From Prorocentrum cordatum (lineage: Eukaryota > Sar > Dinophyceae > Prorocentrales > Prorocentraceae), in assembly GCA_963575745.1 (NCBI GenBank), contig CAUYUJ010012147.1:76001-140000 (forward strand): 64,000 nt of DNA, in the 5' to 3' direction. The position numbers were made by a program, and so were the translations under genes. Under the pieces are notes generated by a model. The model did no database searches and was not told the DNA's origin. It saw only the letters and a list, made by a program, of their open reading frames with translations. Of this stretch, positions 9,679-25,195 are shown in pieces. The number at the start of each line of letters is the position of its first letter. Within the stretch, counting starts at the first letter, position 1.

Positions 9679-9840
9679 CGTCAATGGAAAGGATGTTTTC
9701 CGATCTCAGATGCAAGTAGTGCGCCTCGGTGAGGCACAGTCACATATTTGGCCGGGCCCGGCTTGAGCCAGGCACGGCAGCGGTACATGCTCGATTTATA
9801 CCTCGCCTTTAACCTTCTCCGTTTAAAGTGAGACCCCCAA

Positions 9841-10330
9841 GAGGCCCCCCAGAGGGACACAAAATGCTCCAAGAGGCCTCGGCGAAAATGCCAAAACGGC
9901 CTCGGTGAGGAAACCAGCACCATTGGTTTTAAGTAGGGCGTTGCCCCAATGTTGGCCTCCTGGGGGGGGGGGCGCTGATTAAGATTCCCCTCTTGTTTGA
10001 TCGATCTCCTCCAAGATGGCCCCAAGAAGCGCCCAGGAGGCCCCAAGAGGTTCCAAGATGGCCCTAATATGGCCCCAAGAGGCCCCCAAGACGCCCCCAG
10101 GAGGCCCCCAAGAGACCCCCCAAGAGGCCCCAAGAGACCCCCTGGAGGCACACAAGATGCTCCAAGAGGCCTCGGCGAGAACGCCACATCATTGATTTCA
10201 CGAAGGTTTTAGCCACATGTTGGCCTCTTGGGGGGGGAACACTGATTAAAATGACTCCAAGAGCGCCTGGGGGAGCCCAAGATGGATTCCAAGATGGCTC
10301 AAAATATCCCAAGATGTCTCATAATGGCTT
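9841..10330. repeat. Degenerate CCAAGAGGCCCC repeat with a duplicated ~100-bp segment
   Basis: The stretch is built from variants of the dodecamer CCAAGAGGCCCC. It also holds two diverged copies of a segment of about 100 bp (around 9,893-9,996 and 10,165-10,265), each with GGCCTCGGTGAG-like sequence, ATTGATTT or ATTGGTTT, a TGTTGGCCTC core and a G run followed by CTGATTAA. The open frames here are by-products of composition. Confidence 0.7.
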
Positions 10331-10339
10331 CCTCCGTGT

Positions 10340-12700
10340 GCTGCCCACTTCCCCGATCCAGGCAATTCCTCTGGGCATCATTTCTGGATGGCCTGGCGGG
10401 GATTCGCGAAGCGCCAGCAATGTGTGAATATCTTTGTCTTGCCAGGGTGCAAGGATAAGCCCGCGTCCGCGGCGGATCTCTGGATGCCCGACAACATCTC
10501 CTTGATCTAGAGCAGGGTTGTTGCTACGGCTAATATGTCATCGGCGAAACGTAGATTGTTCAGCCTGTTGCTGCTTGTGGGATAGAATCGTAAGCCGTAT
10601 TCCTTATTAGCCCATTCTTTCTTTTTTTGCATGATCCGAGGCAGTGCTCAAGCAACGCATTGAACAGCAATGAAGGCAATGGGTCGCCCTGTTTTGTCCC
10701 ACGATGATCGTCGAACTCGTTGCTGACCACGTCTGTCCGCGCGAGTCGACGTTGGCCCGTGTAGAATGAACACAGAAATTGAACATATGATTCCGGGACA
10801 TCCTGGCTGCGGAGCGCATCCCAAAGAGACTTGTGTCCAACAGTATCGAAAGCCTTCTTTAAAGTCTAGCGCACAAAACGAAAGGTTTGCTGGAATTGAG
10901 CCGCTTTTCCTGGATGCGCGACAAAAAAAATAAATGATCGATTGCTGAGAAGCCCGTCGGCAACCAACTTGACCGCGCGATTGCTCCGGACCCAAGACTT
11001 TCTCCAACCTTTGGTATAACAGTCTGGCGAACAACTTGTAAAGAATCGGGATTTACGAAATAAGTACATAGTTCCGTGGTCTAGTAGGGCCCCCACTTTT
11101 CAACAATACTGTCATGACGGTCGGCTTCCATTCGGCCAGAGTCGGGGTCCAAGGCGCGGTGATAGCGTTGTACATGTCCAGCACAGCACGTTGCACAGCT
11201 TCTCCACCGAATTTCAACATGTCTGCAACAATCCCAATGGTATCTGGCGCCTTTTCTGTCTTAAGGCGCTTGAGAGCTTGTTCAAATCCACTTGGGTGAA
11301 TGGCGGAATAGATGGCGCTGGCAGACCATGCGCTGCTGCTTGCTCCGGTAGCACGTGTGTCGTAGCATAAAGATCGGCGTGAAAGTCGGCGGACACATTG
11401 GCATTATTGGTGCGGCTCGTGCGTTCGAGCCCACTTTTGTCATCCATCTTAACAATCATCTGTCGTCTCTTTCTTGTCTTTGCGGACTTGATATTCTTGA
11501 ACCCATCGAAACTACTCAATGTGTGTTTGATGCGTTGTCTGCGCGACTCAGCTTTTATTTCTAGTCTTCACTTTGGTACGAATCTCTTTGCTGATCTGTG
11601 CGCGCCAGCTGCCGTTGCGATGTGGTGTCGAACGTCGTTCTTGTAGGAGCTCTCGTAGTGCAGCATCCCCTTCGGGTAGTATTGTCATCTGCACACGTCC
11701 CTGGTTTGATTCTTCTGCGCGCGACTCCTTGGCGCGCATCAAAGCAGATTCGATCTGAGTGTTGAAATCGTCAATGGTTGCGAACTCCGTTGACCCAGCC
11801 ACCTTTTCAAACTGCTCAATGGCATGCCGTGCGAACCCACGTTTGTAAAACAATCCTGGCAGGCGGTGTCTCTGGCGGTGCTGCTTCTTCTCGCGTGGTT
11901 TTCTTGAGGACAATTTCAATGTAGTTCGCACCGGTTTATGGTCTGACCCCAAATCTGGTACGGTGCTGGAACCAGAGTTGGTCACGTAACGGCTCTTCGA
12001 CTTGTCGACAAGTACAGAGTCGATCTGTCGCGGCTGCCCATTGCTCAAATTATGTGTGATTCGTCTCCCCGGAGGCTTGGAACAACAACGTGCTGGTTAT
12101 GCTGAAGTCGAGCTGCCCACACCATTGTTTTACCCACTGCCCACGCCAAGCTTCAACACCAAATCCGTGAGGTCCAATCGTGTTGTCAAGATCGTCGGTA
12201 ATGCGGCTTCCCACCTGTGCCTGTGCATGAAATCCCCACCAATCAGAAATATAGTGCGTCTTTTGGTCTCCAACTCTATTGTAGAAAATGCCGTGTATAG
12301 ATTTTGCACCTCCGAATAATTCTATGCGCAGTATGGAAAGTAAGCAACTACAGCTCGTAAAACGTCTAATGCACATCTGATATCAACATACGCAATTCTC
12401 TCATTTGCCGGTGCAGAACCAAGTAACTTACACGATCAGTGCACGACTATGGCAACGCCTTTTCCTCCATCCAGTGCCCCAGCCGACCCTCCAAATATAT
12501 GGCCCCGGTCGGTCGTGAAAAGCTCTGTCTTCTGCTCCCTCCACGTCTCTGTGAGTAACAAGACGTCCCACTTGATGTTTTCCACCTCTATCATCAGCTC
12601 CTCGATCCGGTCATCACTGGTAAGGCCTCTGGTGTTGAAAGAGATGAGATCGAAGTTTCGGTGTCCAGGAGCCGGTCACGATGATGCAAGCGTCGGTGGT
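10340..12700 (-). pseudogene. Decayed non-LTR retrotransposon (APE endonuclease plus FADD reverse transcriptase)
   Basis: Read leftwards across several frames, this shows an APE-type endonuclease and then a LINE reverse transcriptase. Endonuclease traces are WDVLLLTETWREQKTELF and FGGSAGALDGGKG (about 12,470-12,600), DNTIGPHGFG (about 12,170) and QIDSVLVD with GSDHKPV (about 11,920-12,030). RT traces are LYQRLEKVLGPEQSRGQVG (about 10,975-11,030), ALDFKEGF (motif A, about 10,850), RGQQRV, and NRLNNLRFADDILA (FADD box at 10,537-10,548), followed by HPGKTKIF. Frameshifts and at least two in-frame stops after FADD show it is dead. It belongs to a different lineage from the elements at 41-60 kb, which lack FADD. 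Confidence 0.75.
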
Positions 12701-12869
12701 GAGGTCATCGAGGAAAAAATTGATGAAGTAGTTCCTGTGGGTCGGACAAGGGTGGTTCCTCCGGGCGTCGTGCGAAAACCTAGCGCCTGGATCGGAAAGT
12801 CCCCTCCGACGTTACTGTATTTTCCTCTGCCGCCACCGCTGCGTAGGGGGAGCCAGCGGAGAAAAATAA

Positions 12870-13400
12870 TCAATTGAAGACATTCGTGAAACACTGTTGG
12901 GCAATATGGGTTTCGCGCACTCCTTTGGAGTGCCGCCATCACTCGCTGTCAGTGGCTGGGTCGGGGTTGATGTTTGCCCTCCACTTTGCCATGGATGCTT
13001 CAACATCTTTCTCGACAATTTTTCTCACCGACGTAGTGCACCATACCCCGTCTTCGAAAAACCAGGCAACCTTTTTCCCCCGAATTGCAACCAATTCGCT
13101 GTGCCACCAAATCTTCACCTATTCCCCCTTGTACTTGGAGCCAGGGTTGTGGACGAGATGGTGTTTGGTATATCCCAATGTTTTCTCGTGTTCCCGTTCC
13201 TCCCTCGTCAAAGGGTTTTTGAAAAACTTGTCCCCTCTGATGTTCTTGTTATTTGGGTCCTGCACCTTCTTGTCAAAGGAGATCTTAGCCTTCCACTTCT
13301 TTAACCAAGCTGGAGGCAAGCCTACGGACCCCCGCTTCTGGACAAGCGCGCCCCCGAGACTGCATACTTTTCGTCGTCGGCATGGGCTGGGCTGGACGAG
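12870..13400 (-). pseudogene. Unrecognised ORF interrupted by one in-frame TAG
   Basis: The minus strand encodes about 175 codons of normal-looking protein, for example WLKKWKAKISFDKKVQDPNN, KFFKNPLTREERE, then TAG at 13,119-13,121, then in the same frame VKIWWHSELVAIRGKKVAWF, CTTSVRKIVEKDVEASMAKW and ETHIAQQCFTNVFN before a TGA at 12,870. Upstream the frame runs into a CCT microsatellite, so the true start is unclear. It lies just 5' of the decayed LINE on the same strand and could be its ORF1, or a host-gene remnant. I do not recognise the family. Confidence 0.45.
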
Positions 13401-13488
13401 AAAGATGGAGAGAGGGTCGGGAGAAGTCATGCTCCTCCTCCTTTTTACAGTTGGCCGTACATGGGCGTCGTGGCTGTCTCGTTCTGGC

Positions 13489-13691
13489 CTCCTCCTCCTC
13501 CTCCTCCTCCTCCTCCTCCTCCTCCTCCTCCTCCTCCTCCTCCTCCTCCTCCTCCTCCTCCTCCTCCTCCTCCTCCTCCTCCTCCCTCCTCCTCCTCCTC
13601 CTCCTCCTCCTCCTCCTCCTCCTCCTCCTCCTCCTCCTCCTCTCCTCCTCTCCTCCTCCTCCTCCTCCTCCTCCTCCTCCTCCTCCTCCTC
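13489..13691. repeat. (CCT)n microsatellite, about 200 bp
   Basis: Nearly pure CCT/CTC trinucleotide with a few one-base interruptions. It yields long Ser, Leu, Pro, Glu, Arg and Gly homopolymer ORFs in all frames that should not be taken as genes. The following stretch to 14,350 is GC-rich and holds nothing I recognise. Confidence 0.95.
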
Positions 13692-14352
13692 GAGTTCTGG
13701 TCCCCCTCCCAGTGTCCCCCCCCGCCCCGAGCGCGAGCGGGGGTGTTCACGCTGGAGGAGGCAAGGGATAGAGAGGGGGGGAGGTGGGGACGGGGGAAGT
13801 GCGAGCCCCCTCGCGTCGTGGAAACAACGCACAGGGAAAACTGTTGACAATTTTCGGCCCTTGGAGGGGGTCCCCTGCAGGGCCCCAGGACCGTCAAAGA
13901 CTGGCTCAAGATGAAGAACCATCACCCGGGAAGGAGTGAAATGATCCAGGGGTCCACGTTCCGAAATGAACACGACCTCGCCGCAGGTCTGGAGGGGGCT
14001 GAAGGGGGGAAGGAAGATGGCTCCAGGGGGCGGATCGGCGGATTCACGAGGGCCCCCAACTGTGCTCATTTCATAGTTCTGGGGGACCTCAGAGGTCCGA
14101 AGCGAGGAGGGAGTGAGGGAGGGAGAGAGGGGAGTCGGGAGCGATGGATGGAGGACGGATGCGAGGGCGAGGAGGCACAACTCAGCGCGATGGTTTTTTG
14201 GAGCTCCGCGGCCGCCAGAGAAGGCCAGGGCCAAACGCCCGGCTTGCCGTGCCGCCCGCCGGAGCACCGCTGGACGGCCCTCCGCGAGGCCGAATTCTGG
14301 GAGGGGCGCCGGATGCGCTCTGCTCTGCGGCGGCGGAGGGCGAGGAGGCGGA

Positions 14353-14425
14353 CTCCTCCTCCTCCTCCTCCTCCTCCTCCTCCTCCTCCTCCTCCTCCTC
14401 CTCCTCCTCCTCCCTCCCCCTCCCC
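14353..14425. repeat. (CTC)n microsatellite
   Basis: A CTC run of about 60 bp ending in a C/T-rich tail. It shares its composition with the 13.5 kb array. Confidence 0.9.
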
Positions 14426-14516
14426 CGAGTGGCAGCTGCACGCCTACACCAGCCCTGGCCAGGCAAGCCCTGGGCACCTGGATCGGTGTCGGCAGGCAGA
14501 TGCGGGCGGCAGTGCA

Positions 14517-14625
14517 GTCGACCCGTGTGATGAGGATGCACGCTTCGAGGCTTTTCGAGCGGGGCGCGGCCAGCGAGAGTGGCCAAGGAGGGGCCGAAGG
14601 GGCAAGGATGCCAGGGTACCCTTGG
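14517..14625. repeat. Dispersed repeat, copy 1 (second copy near 32.9 kb)
   Basis: This segment, with CTTTTCGAGCGGGGCGCGGC at its core followed by a GGCCAAGGA-type stretch, recurs diverged at about 32,900-33,010 in the same orientation. The minus strand of both reads GRAPLEK. The remainder to 15,076 holds no gene I can support and is 3' flank of the glycosidase. Confidence 0.7.
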
Positions 14626-15076
14626 AAGGTTGCCCACCCTTGTGATGCGGATTGACTGTAGATCTCGCTGCAAGGAATGCTGGGGCACAGTCTTCGTCGA
14701 TCTCTGAAGGTCCCAAGGTGCCCCAGAGCTTCTGGGGGTACCTGGGGCCATCGGGGCAGAAATCATTGCCGTGGGGCACCTGCTGTCGGGCCAGTTCCGT
14801 CTTTGATGTGCCCACTGGAGATTCGCCAAGCTTGGCCACGAACGCATGCACGCCGGCGCTGAGCCCAGGACTGGCGAAAGGCAATAATCGGCGCGCAGGT
14901 GCGCGGCTGCCGTTCTCCTCGATGCCTCTCACGAGACTCGGCAGCCAACAAATACACAGGCGAAGGCACATCCAAGGGCGTCATCGTTCCCACCAGCATG
15001 CACACCGCTGTTGCTCCAGCCCGGTGGCTGTAAATCCACGGGGTCTCCCGGAAACGGCCCAAGATGGTGCGACAAG

Positions 15077-20063
<4,987 letters not shown>

Positions 20064-20610
20064 GGCGGCGTGCTCCTTTGATCCGCAAGAAAAAACAACG
20101 CCTAACCGTTCTGGAGGGAACCTCAGCCAGGAGGGCCACAATCATTAGCGATAGGTGTTTCTTTTCTGCATGTGCACCGAACCAGACCGCCCAGACTTCT
20201 CACCCCTGACGCGAAGACGGGGACCTGAACGTGAGGCCACGCCTTCCTCGTGCTGTTGGGGGTCAGGGGCCCCCTTGCTCCCGATGCTCCTTGGCGTCGG
20301 CCCTGTGCGCCTGCTCGTGCCGACCCCAGCCGAACAGCCACTGCCAGACGGACTCCCCGTCGCTGCCGCTGCGCAGCGCGCTGCCGCTGCGCACCCCGAG
20401 CGCGCCGGCCCCCCGCAGGACGCACGCCACCGCGAGCGGGCCCAGGGGCCCAGCCCCTGGCCGACGGGGCCACCGGCGCGGGCCGCCTCCCGCAGCGCAC
20501 ATCGCGCCACGTGGCGTGCCTCGAGCTTCGTGCAAATAGCCGGTGGCGAGCGACCAGGGGGAGCGAGGATTGAGCAGGGAGCGACCGTCCCGGCATTCCT
20601 GTAGTCCTAC
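20064..20610. other. GC-rich 5' flank of the GH3 gene, no gene seen
   Basis: Strongly GC-rich in its middle. The open frames are Ala/Arg/Pro-rich without recognisable domains. It may contain the promoter or an upstream exon, but no element could be assigned. Confidence 0.4.
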
Positions 20611-20614
20611 CACG

Positions 20615-20760
20615 AAATGTTCTTAGAACCCAACAATGATCTTAGAACAGAAACAATGTTCTTAGAACATTGACCCGATGTGTGAAAACAAGACAGACTC
20701 CGCCAGAAATGTTCTAAGAACATCTCGTGGCAACCACACAAGGTTCTCAGAAAATTGTTC
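20615..20760. repeat. Cluster of TGTTCTTAGAACA-type palindromes
   Basis: Five sites in 145 bp are variants of the palindrome TGTTCTTAGAACA (near 20,618, 20,639, 20,656, 20,709 and 20,740), two of them nearly perfect. They lie about 0.6-0.7 kb 5' of the GH3 start. Role unknown. Confidence 0.6.
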
Positions 20761-22212
20761 GGTAGGGCTATAGGCACGCCGGGACGCTTCGCCACTGCTT
20801 GAGAGGAGGGGGCGGGCCTGCTCAGAAGGCTCGGGGTTCCCCCGGCCTTGCGGAGAGTGTGCGGAGCCGCCCCCGGAGGCACAGGAAGCTTCGCGGAGGG
20901 GGCGCGAGGCGCCGCACTTCCGAGAAGGCCTGCTTCTGCTCGGGCCCCCCTCCCCCGTTGCCCGCCGCCAGAATATAGGATACGGTAATCGCCCGTGGCA
21001 GCCACCTGCGATTGGGCGGGTGGGCCTCAGGCTGCCAGGGGAAGCATCGCAGGTTTCAGCCGGCCGGGCCTGTGCCGAAACGGCTTCTGCGCGCACGGGC
21101 GGTGCCCAGACGAAGAGTGTCCACACCCATGGCGGTGAGGCGATGCAACATGGTAGCAACCACAACTGCGAGATGCCCTCGCTTCGCACCCCGCCCCCCA
21201 AACCCAAAAGAGAAGTGTCCACATTTTGTCCCTGGCCTTTGGCCTACCCCCCAAACCGTCAACTTTGAATTTTCTGGAAGGGGGGTATACATTTTGGTCC
21301 GACGTGCTCTGACAACTCAAGGTCTTGGCGAGACACGTGTGCACACTCTTGGTCCACCCACTGGAGGTCGAGGGAGGGTGAGAGGCGGGAGGGAGCGCGA
21401 GCCGGGGCAAAGGGTGGGGGGCGAGGATCAAAAGCAGGGGGCCGAGGAATGGGGGCCCAGATCTTCAACGATGCCATGCGCTGAGTCGCTGGCCCCTGCG
21501 GGCCTGTCCCCCAGGGGGCATCCCGAGCCGCGGGCCGACGATTCCTGCAGGGCCCGCCAGCGGCCCCTGGAGGCCGAAAGGGGCGAAGAACCTCTGCGGC
21601 GGTGTGTCTCGCACCGCTGGAGATCTGGGGAGGAGGAGGAGCGGGAGGAGGAGCTGCGATGAGTAAGCTGGCAAGGTAGACCTGTCGTCCTCAGCACGGG
21701 CTATGGGGGAAGGGGGAGGGGCAAGGTAGATCTGACATCCTATCCATCTCACCTACCTTCCCATTGCGCTGTTTTTCCCCTCCTCCGCCAACAGGTGTCA
21801 TAGCGGACGTGGAACCCCCAACAGGACATCATCGTGTTATGCGCTATCAGAATAGGGAGTTTGCGTATATTGGTTAACAAGCAGGGTGAGCTGGAGGCAG
21901 AGCAAGAAGAGAGGTAATAGGACGAGGGAGGGAATAGGACGAGGAGGAACAGCAGCAGCAGCAGGAGCAGGGGTGGGAGGAGCAGGAGGAGCAGGAGGGC
22001 CAGGGGAGCGCGGCGGAGGGGAAGGGGAGCGGGGAGACAACGATGAGGAAGACATCAGATCCCCCCAAGTGGCCCGCGCTGGGGCGAGGGAGCCATACTG
22101 AACGGCGGGAGCAACGCGCCGATGCCAAAATGAGACGCGCGCTGCAGCGGGAGCGCCATTTTTGAAATACTGAGCCGGCTCCGATTGAAAGTCAGTTCCC
22201 GAGACACTGCTT
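20761..22212. other. No gene recognised
   Basis: GC-rich sequence with open frames of biased composition, G-rich tracts and a GCAGCAGGAG-type stretch near 21,950-22,020. No domain, RNA gene or repeat family was recognised. Confidence 0.4.
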
Positions 22213-22409
22213 CTCGGGTCGGGCGAAAGGGGGGGATAGCAAAGGGGGGGTTTGAGAATCAGCTCACGTAGCTGATTTTCCCGGCGCGCCCGGCGCCGGA
22301 GGCGCCCATGTATCGAGGAATGGGCCCGGCGGCGGGGCCGAAACCAGCTACATGCAGCAGATTTCGTAACCCCCCCTTTCCCAAACCCCCCCTTTCGCCC
22401 GACCCGAGC
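22213..22409. repeat. Fold-back element with 38-bp arms
   Basis: The left arm (22,213-22,250) begins CTCGGGTCGGGCGAAAGGGG and matches the reverse complement of the right arm (22,371-22,409) over a perfect 23 bp plus a second AAAGGGGGG block. The roughly 120-bp centre contains a short palindrome, AATCAGCTCACGTAGCTGATT. It resembles a MITE or fold-back unit; no target-site duplication was identified. Confidence 0.65.
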
Positions 22410-23612
22410 TTCTTACAGGCGCGGGCGTCGGTCTGGCAGGCTTGTTGTCGCCCTCGCCGCCCGGCGCCACCGTCCGTCGCCGCTGCTTCTGGGCCCGCGT
22501 GTCGATCGCCGCGCTCGGTGTCGCCGTCGCCGCCCGTCGCCGCCCCGTCGCCGCCCGTCGCCGTCGCCGCCCGCCGGCACCGCCTCTTTGCACCCCCAAC
22601 CCCGCTGCATTCCGACCAGACGCAATCGATGGCAATCGATTTCAAGAAATTCATTCGATTGCGATTGCAAGCAATGAAATCTATCGAATCGCAATCGAAC
22701 CGACGCTATTGCAATCGACTGTGCCACATAGATTGCACCACATAGCTTGCGCCACACATATCGAATCAAGCAGATTGCATTACATCATATGTAACACGAA
22801 GCAGCCCATTGTTTACACCGCGGAACTCGCACCACAAATGCAAATTACATACGTTTCTGCCCCATCGCCCATGATAAAAATGAACTCATACCATCCCAAG
22901 CAGGCCGATACCGGCTCCCCACTCATCCTCTGCAAAACTACTATGCGCGCAAACTCGTTTATCACGAATCATCACTTTGCAAGAGCCCCTTGCGAAACAT
23001 TGAACGAAGCACACACGGGCACGCCGTCGCGCGCGCACGCCGAAATCCATCATCGCGTCTACCGTTGTCGACGTTGCCCACGCCCGGCCAAGTCACCGAT
23101 TCGCACTGAAGTGCCCGCTGGGACGTCCACGACGGGGAGCGCGAACGCGGCCGCGTTGGCCGTTTTGCGCGCGAGCATGCGCGCTGGCGCGGCCGCGGCG
23201 ATGCGCCACCCAGCGCCAAACAGTCATCGAGATTGCCACCGCATGGGTTTTGTAAACCCAATTGCGGGTGGAAGGGTGGGATGACTGCGCGAGGACAAGA
23301 GTTGACAATTCCAAGTCCGGCAAGGTGTATTGCACCACATAACTTACACCATATATATCACGCACGTTACACCCCCCGTAATAACCGGTCGACTGGGGAA
23401 GGCCCAACTTACACACACAAGTCTGCCCATTTTCTTCGTTTGAGATATGAACTCAGACCATCCCAGCCGAGCTGGCATCGCTCCCCTTCATCCTCGTGAA
23501 ACAACACTATTCGCGGGCACTCGTTTATCACACATCACTAGCTGGCAACAACCCCTTGCGAAAAATGGGGCGACATGCGCACACGCGCGGGGCGTCGCGC
23601 GCATATGTCAAA

Positions 23613-24133
23613 TCCGTCAGATACAATGGATTTCGCACGGCCTGTCGGCGTGTGCGAGGGGCTTGGCTGCTCGAGTCGTCGTCTCCGTCGGTCGTCGCCT
23701 CCGTCGTCCCCTTTCCCTGCAGCTTCCTTCTCAAGCTCGTGAGCGAGAGAAAAATCTAGCAGTGTCGTAATCGAGTCGAAGGGAAGCCCCTTCCCTTTGA
23801 TCCCTTCCCCAGGGGGGGGGGGGTCCCGGGGGGGTGGGGGGGCAGATTCGTTTTTCCTCGGGCGGCCTAGAAACCTCGAAAACACTCCAAATGAGGTCCG
23901 AATGCCCAAGATGGCCCCCGAGACGGCCCAAGAGGGCCCCGAGTCGCCCAAAGATCGGCCGAAAACGCCCAAGATAGCCTCAAGACCGTCCAAGAAGCCT
24001 TCAGGACGTCCCAGGCCCCCTCCAAGAGACCCCCAGGAACCCCCAAGAGGCCCCCACGAGGCTTCCAAGCGGCCCCTAGGAACTCCCCAAGAGGCCCACA
24101 AACTACCCCCAAGAGGGGTCCCAAGAGCGCTCG

Positions 24134-24202
<69 letters not shown>

Positions 24203-24264
24203 TTCAGGGTCGGCGGCACCGGCCGTAAGGCCTTCGCAATCCGTCAGATATAATGGATTTCGCA
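23613..24264. repeat. 650-bp segment bounded by ~30-bp direct repeats
   Basis: A 30-base sequence containing AATGGATTTCGCACGG occurs at 23,614-23,643 and 24,239-24,268 with one or two differences. Between them lie a G run, a CCAAGA-type repeat and a GTC microsatellite (24,135-24,200). Confidence 0.65.
24135..24200. repeat. (GTC)n microsatellite
   Basis: Twenty-odd GTC/CGT triplets without interruption. Confidence 0.95.
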
Positions 24265-24984
24265 CGGATTTCAAAATCGCGTCAGGAAAACAAATGAAAC
24301 ATATGGGTTCGCAATTTTTTAATCAAAGAAGTCTGCGCGCGCTCCTGCGAATTCTGAAGAACCAAAAAGTCACAGGTTGTTCCGCATATTCATCACATGA
24401 AAGCTAATGGACCTCTCGCACGCCTTTGCGCGCGTGCTGGGGGGGGGGGGGCACGGTCCCTGTCAAATGGCAAAAATGCGTTCCATTCGCGCTTATGTCG
24501 AAATCCGTCGAGAACTTCATCATCGCCATGTGGACACCATCATCGCCATCGGCGTGACCAGCATCGGCGCCGTCATTGGCGTGGGCGTCATCATCGTCAT
24601 CGTCATCACCAGCATCGTTTCAATCATCATCATGTCAGCCGTTGTCGACGTTGCCATGATACCGCGCCCGCCCGAATCGCCGACTCGCAATGCAATGTCT
24701 GCGCTTCAGTGCGGCCTGCGAAACGCTCTGGGAAGTCCCCAACGGTCAGCGCCACCGCGGCCGCGTCCGTCGCGACAGACTAGGTGGCCGCTCTGCGCGC
24801 GAGCCTATGCGCTGTGGCGCGGGCGCAGCGATGCGCCAGCCAGCGCCAAGCACTCTTCGCAATCGCCGCCGCATGAGTTTGGCAATTTCAAGTTCGACAG
24901 GGCGAAGTGCACCATATCGATTTCACAATATCTAATAACCCAGACAACGCTTGCATTTACTGTTTTTAGTGGTTTTTGTCAAGG

Positions 24985-25195
24985 ATCTGGGCTGGTGCGG
25001 CGGTCTGGCGGCTGCCGCCCCGCCGCCGCCCGTCGTCCAGGCTGGTGTGGCGATCTCGCGGTTAAGTGCTCGCCGTCGCCGCCCTGTCGCCGCCTCGTCG
25101 CCGCCCGTCGTCTGGGCTGGTGTGGCGGTCTGGCGGCTGTGCAATCGCCGTCGCCGGCCCGTCGCCGCCTCGTCGCCCCCCGTCGACTGGGCCTT
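24985..25195. repeat. Three ~70-bp units with GGCTGGTGTGGCGGTCTGGC
   Basis: Units begin near 24,990, 25,040 and 25,118 with GGCTGGTG(C/T)GGCG and end in CCGTCGCCGCC-type sequence. They are GC-rich tandem repeats; no coding evidence. Confidence 0.6.

Larger units (their letters stand above)
1..9840 (-). mobile_element. Giant retroelement, 5' part (gag-protease with start of downstream pol)
   Basis: The minus strand carries one very long open frame with a gag-like region, a CCHC zinc knuckle and a retropepsin-like aspartic protease, in the order expected of an LTR-type retroelement. The integrase and reverse transcriptase would lie beyond position 1 and are not visible. No LTR, primer-binding site or polypurine tract could be assigned upstream of the ORF; the stretch 9,685-9,840 is presumed 5' leader. 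The ORF is intact over 9 kb, which argues for recent activity or selection. The family assignment (copia-like, as is common in dinoflagellates) is inference. Confidence 0.7.

Noticed and set aside
13119-14477. 452-codon minus-strand ORF with Gly and Arg runs
   Set aside because: Most of it is the CCT microsatellite and GC-rich flank. Only its last roughly 90 codons look like protein and these are reported with the 12.87-13.4 kb fragment.
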